Below, piece after piece: positions 61,335 to 64,000 of a DNA stretch of 64,000 nucleotides (the stretch's first letter is position 1; the number at the start of each line of letters is the position of its first letter). Position numbers and translations under genes: made by a program. The notes under the pieces were generated by a model, which was given only the letters and a program-made list of their open reading frames with translations, was not told the DNA's origin and ran no database searches. Location of the stretch: positions 62,001 through 126,000 of the forward strand of contig CAXBAF010000005.1 of the NCBI GenBank assembly GCA_963973795.1, in the 5' to 3' direction. The DNA is from UBA1926 sp002337215. GTDB lineage: Bacteria; Planctomycetota; Phycisphaerae; Phycisphaerales; UBA1924.

Positions 61335-62051
61335 TCAGGCGTCGTCGGTGCGATCGCCCGGGGAGGCCTTCTCGGGTGGCGTGCCGACCTTGGGCTCGAT
61401 GCCGGCCGCCATGCGGTTCAGGTTCCCGCGGTGTTTGTAGATGACCAGCGCTGCTAGGGTGATCGTGACGACCATATATGGCCAGGTGATGGGGGGGGGC
61501 TCGTTGCTGGTGCTCGCGCCCCGGCCGAGCACTTCGCCGAAGTACCAGACCCAGATGGGCAGGCTCCCCGCGGCGAGGACGCTGGAGAGACCCATGTAGC
61601 GCCAGAGGACGAGGGTCGAGACAAAGACGACGAACGCGCCGGTGCCGGCGATGGTGAGGATCGGGAAGACGCCGAGCAGCGCGCCGAGCCCGGTGGCGAC
61701 GCCCTTGCCTCCCTTGAACCCGATCCAGGGGCTGAACATGTGGCCCAGCACGGGGGCGACCATGACGCCGAGCCAAGCGAAGGCCTCGGGGGGGGGGAGC
61801 GCCGGGTCGCTGGTCGAACCTGAGATGAGCCCGTAGGCGAGTGTCGGGACGAGGCCCTTGGTCGCGTCGAGGGCGAAGCAGAGCAGGAACCACTTGAGCC
61901 CGAGGTGCCGGCCCAGGTTGGTCGCGCCGGGGTTGCACGAGCCGACGGTGCGGATGTCGACGCCCTTGAGCCGGCCCAGCATGAGGGCGAAGGGGATCGA
62001 CCCGAGCAGGAACGCGCCGACGAGGAAGGGGATGAGCAGGGCGGGGTTCAT
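61335..62051 (-). CDS. plsY: Glycerol-3-phosphate acyltransferase PlsY
   Basis: A 238-residue membrane enzyme that moves the acyl group of acyl-phosphate to glycerol-3-phosphate. The family's loops are clear: GSIPFALMLGRLKGVDIRT, GSCNPGATNLGRHLG and HMFSPWIGFKGGKGVATGLG. Start 62051 (MNPALLIPFLVGAFLLGSIP) opens into the first helix; the longer frame upstream lacks conservation. It has an unusually long C-terminal tail (from about 205, NRMAAGIEPKVGTPPEKASP). PlsX, which makes its substrate, is at 20120-21148. Confidence 0.95.
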   Translation of the reverse strand: MNPALLIPFLVGAFLLGSIPFALMLGRLKGVDIRTVGSCNPGATNLGRHLGLKWFLLCFALDATKGLVPTLAYGLISGSTSDPALPPPEAFAWLGVMVAPVLGHMFSPWIGFKGGKGVATGLGALLGVFPILTIAGTGAFVVFVSTLVLWRYMGLSSVLAAGSLPIWVWYFGEVLGRGASTSNEPPPITWPYMVVTITLAALVIYKHRGNLNRMAAGIEPKVGTPPEKASPGDRTDDA

Positions 62052-62061
62052 GTCTGGTGGT

Positions 62062-62796
62062 TCACCGTGGCTCGCTCGCTGCCGCGCGGTCGTTGCCGCG
62101 CGGGGCGTGCGCGCAGAAGCGTTCGCGGAGGGTCGCGAGCACACCGGCGAAGACTTCGGGCTCGGTGCAGCGGGCGTCGATCATCGCGACGTGCCCCGGG
62201 TCCTGGTTGGCCTGGTCGTGGTAGCCCTGGCGGACGCGGGCGTGGAACGCGGCCCCTTTGGCCTCCATCCGGTCGAGCAGGGGGCTGAGCCGGCTCGCGG
62301 CGGTCTGCTCGTCAACGTCGAAGATGATGGTGAGGTCGGGGCGGTTGTCGCCGCAGGCGATGAGGGCGGCCGACAGGATCTCGTCGGCGGGGACGCCCCC
62401 CGCGGTGCCCTGGTAGGCGAGGGTCGAGGCGTAGAAGCGGTCGGCGAGCACGCACTTGCCCTGGGCGAGGGCTGGTGCGATTTTGTGCGCCACGAGCTGC
62501 GCCCGGCTCGCCATGTAGAGCAGCATCTCGCAGCGGGGGCTGATGTCTTCTTCGGAGTGCTCGAGGAGGATGGCGCGGATGCGTTCGCCGATCTCGGTGC
62601 CGCCCGGGTCGCGGACGTGGACGGTTTCCAGGCCTACCGCGCCGCAGGCGGCGGCGAAGCGGGCGAGCTGGGTGGTCTTCCCGGAGCCGTCGGGGCCCTC
62701 GAAGACGAGGAACCGGCCTCGGATCGCGTCGGCGATGTCGGCGGGGAGGGGCTCGTCGGCGTGGCGCGGTGTGATTCGGGAAGTGGGCGGTGGCAT
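62062..62796 (-). CDS. tmk: Thymidylate kinase
   Basis: A 244-residue dTMP kinase. The P-loop is EGPDGSGKTTQLARF at 33-47, DPGGTEIGERIR follows (the DR[EQ]PGGT-type motif with Asp replacing Glu), and LADRFYASTLAYQGT is the DRY-type substrate loop. Start 62796 (MPPPTSRITPRHAD) gives an N-terminal extension of about 27 residues before the first strand; a later start is possible. It ends 10 bases before plsY on the same strand, so the two are likely co-transcribed. Confidence 0.93.
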   Translation of the reverse strand: MPPPTSRITPRHADEPLPADIADAIRGRFLVFEGPDGSGKTTQLARFAAACGAVGLETVHVRDPGGTEIGERIRAILLEHSEEDISPRCEMLLYMASRAQLVAHKIAPALAQGKCVLADRFYASTLAYQGTAGGVPADEILSAALIACGDNRPDLTIIFDVDEQTAASRLSPLLDRMEAKGAAFHARVRQGYHDQANQDPGHVAMIDARCTEPEVFAGVLATLRERFCAHAPRGNDRAAASEPR

Positions 62797-62841
62797 CTGG
62801 GGGTGAGTGTAGCGGTCGGCGCGCGCGCGGCGGCATGTGAG

Positions 62842-62881
62842 ACACGGAGAAGCCGCGTTGCGGCGTCTCCGTGGCACCCGA
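62842..62881 (+). repeat. Copy 2 of the three-copy hairpin repeat
   Basis: ACACGGAGAAGCCGCG followed by TTGCGGCGTCTCCGTGGCAC: outer arms CACGGAGA / TCTCCGTG, inner arms CCGC / GCGG. It matches the reverse complement of 21217-21256 over 40 bases. It lies in the 90-base gap between tmk and the upstream co-oriented gene. Confidence 0.8.
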
Positions 62882-62886
62882 CGGCT

Positions 62887-64000
62887 TCAGTCGGAGGCGA
62901 TCGCGTTGAGCCGGGCGCGCCAGGGGTCGCCGCCGAGGGTGGGGTGTGATTGGCGGAGGCCGGCGATGTGGGCGCGGGCGGCGGCCCGGGCCTCGGCGCC
63001 GCCGTTGGTTGCGCCGAGTTCGAGCCAGAGGGTGAGGGCGTGCCAGTAGAGGTCGGGGTCGTTCGGGTCATCGGCCGATCGGCGTCCGGCGATGGCGCGG
63101 GCGGACTCGAAGGCGGCGGGGGATGTTTCGGGGTCAGCGGCGCGGGCTTCGGCGATCGTGAGCCGGACGCGGTCGGCGTCGGGCGACCGGGCGAGGCCGG
63201 TTGGCAGGTCCGCGAGCGTGCGCTCGGCGGCGTCGGGGTCGGTCGTCGCGAGCGATCGGGCGAGGCGCAGGCGTCGGCTCGGGTCGAGGTCATCGGCGAG
63301 ACGGTTGGCCTCCGCGGCGGCGCGGGCGAGGAGGGTTGTGCGCTCGGTGTCGGTCGCGGTGGGCAGCGCTTCGTCGATGAGTTCGAGGGCGAGGGCGGCG
63401 GCGTCGCGGGTGGGTTGGGTCAGCGCGCCCAGGAGTTCGAGCGCGGCGTTGCCCCGGGTGACGCGGGCGAGTTCCACGCGCCAGGTGTCGGCGAGGGGAT
63501 GGTCGGGGTTGGTCGCGAGCGCGCGCTCGAGGTCGGATGGGGCGTGGTCGGTGCCGACCGCGAGGGTGAGGGCGGCCTGGGCGTCGGGGTGGGTCGGGTG
63601 TTCGGTGGCGAGGCGGAAGGAGAGCGTGCTGGCGTCGGTGAGGTTGCCGGCGCGGCGTGCGTGATGGGCGGCGTCGCGGAGTGATTCGGCCTGCTCGGTG
63701 GGGTCGGGGCTGAGGCCGGCGAGGCGGGTCAGGCGGGCCTGGGCGCGGGCATGATCGGTCGGTGAGTCGGGTGTCCAGGTCGCGACGTCGGCGAGCGCAC
63801 GGACGGCGGCGATGGGGAGGCTGTCGAGCGGGATCCGGCTTGCGCGCACGATCGCGTCGAGGCGCGGGGCGGCGAGGGCGCGCCGAGTGTCGGTCGGGAG
63901 GGCTGAAGAGGCGTAGAGATCGGTGAGGGGGGCGAGCGGGCTTTGGATGTTCGCGGCGAGGTTGGCGCGCACGAGGGCGGCGGCGGCGATGGCGTGGAGG
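62887..64000 (-). CDS. Ala/Leu-rich helical repeat protein (5' end outside window)
   Basis: At least 371 residues, open to the edge of the window; a GTG at 63972 is unlikely to be the real start because the frame and composition continue past it. The sequence is strongly Ala, Leu, Arg, Asp and Thr rich and made of helical pairs, such as ESLRDAAHHARRAGNLTDAS and RRLRLARSLATTDPDAAERT, in the manner of TPR or SEL1-like solenoids, though no strict repeat can be set by eye. Function unknown. The frequency of simple GCG/GCC codons is higher than in neighbours. Confidence 0.75.
   Translation of the reverse strand, partial: LHAIAAAALVRANLAANIQSPLAPLTDLYASSALPTDTRRALAAPRLDAIVRASRIPLDSLPIAAVRALADVATWTPDSPTDHARAQARLTRLAGLSPDPTEQAESLRDAAHHARRAGNLTDASTLSFRLATEHPTHPDAQAALTLAVGTDHAPSDLERALATNPDHPLADTWRVELARVTRGNAALELLGALTQPTRDAAALALELIDEALPTATDTERTTLLARAAAEANRLADDLDPSRRLRLARSLATTDPDAAERTLADLPTGLARSPDADRVRLTIAEARAADPETSPAAFESARAIAGRRSADDPNDPDLYWHALTLWLELGATNGGAEARAAARAHIAGLRQSHPTLGGDPWRARLNAIASD

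Overview
The window reads as a chromosome segment of a high-GC planctomycete, most likely class Phycisphaerae. The main evidence is a set of secreted proteins ending in a Cys-bounded double dockerin-like repeat that finishes in GCP or a variant (six here), plus one PEP-CTERM-like protein. LPS-export permeases (LptF/LptG type), lipoproteins and a pseudopilin point to a two-membrane envelope. Almost all DNA is coding with strong third-position GC, so most long antisense frames are shadows. I see no phage, IS element, rRNA, convincing tRNA or CRISPR array.

Layout. 1-5 kb: tail of an unknown gene, a secreted GC-type dockerin protein, gamma-glutamyltransferase, and an exported MsrB-MsrA fusion. 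5-9 kb (minus): metallophosphoesterase, yidC, and a small acyl-carrier-like protein that lacks the phosphopantetheine serine. 9-10.3 kb: two coupled clpP genes closed by a clear terminator. 10.5-21 kb: the usual bacterial rpmF-plsX-fabH-fabD-fabG neighbourhood, rearranged. fabH, fabD, a poly-proline lipoprotein gene, fabG and a HAD phosphatase run on the minus strand; a MazG-like gene, three tandem paralogous dockerin proteins, rpmF and plsX run on the plus strand.

21-28 kb: queC, a TlpA-like thioredoxin protein, a CCA/poly(A) polymerase-family nucleotidyltransferase, and two adjacent secreted ClpP-fold proteins, one with an apparently intact serine site and one without. 28-38 kb: M3 oligopeptidase, a dockerin protein, a trypsin-like lipoprotein protease, a solitary nuoD, a sulfotransferase, an MscS channel and a Cys-Cys-rich metal permease. 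37-41 kb: exported GH13 amylase, a pseudopilin and cytoplasmic GH57 amylase. 41-46 kb: LptF-like, ArnT-like, PAP2 and LptG-like genes, which look like one envelope lipid modification and export unit.

46-55 kb: cysS, a PEP-CTERM protein, ybeY with a CNNM/CBS gene, a PLP lyase and metG. 55-61 kb: an ECF sigma factor, a probable membrane anti-sigma factor, a secreted repeat protein and a SpoIIE-type phosphatase, forming a signalling block. 61-64 kb: a small unknown gene, plsY, tmk and the end of an alanine-rich helical protein. plsX and plsY both lie in the window, so the first acyltransfer steps of phospholipid synthesis and much of FAS II initiation are encoded here.

The observations most worth following are the protease/pseudoprotease pair, the permuted acyl-carrier-like protein, a three-copy hairpin repeat with compensatory stem changes, the Cys-to-Ser L32, and the His-to-Asp YbeY.
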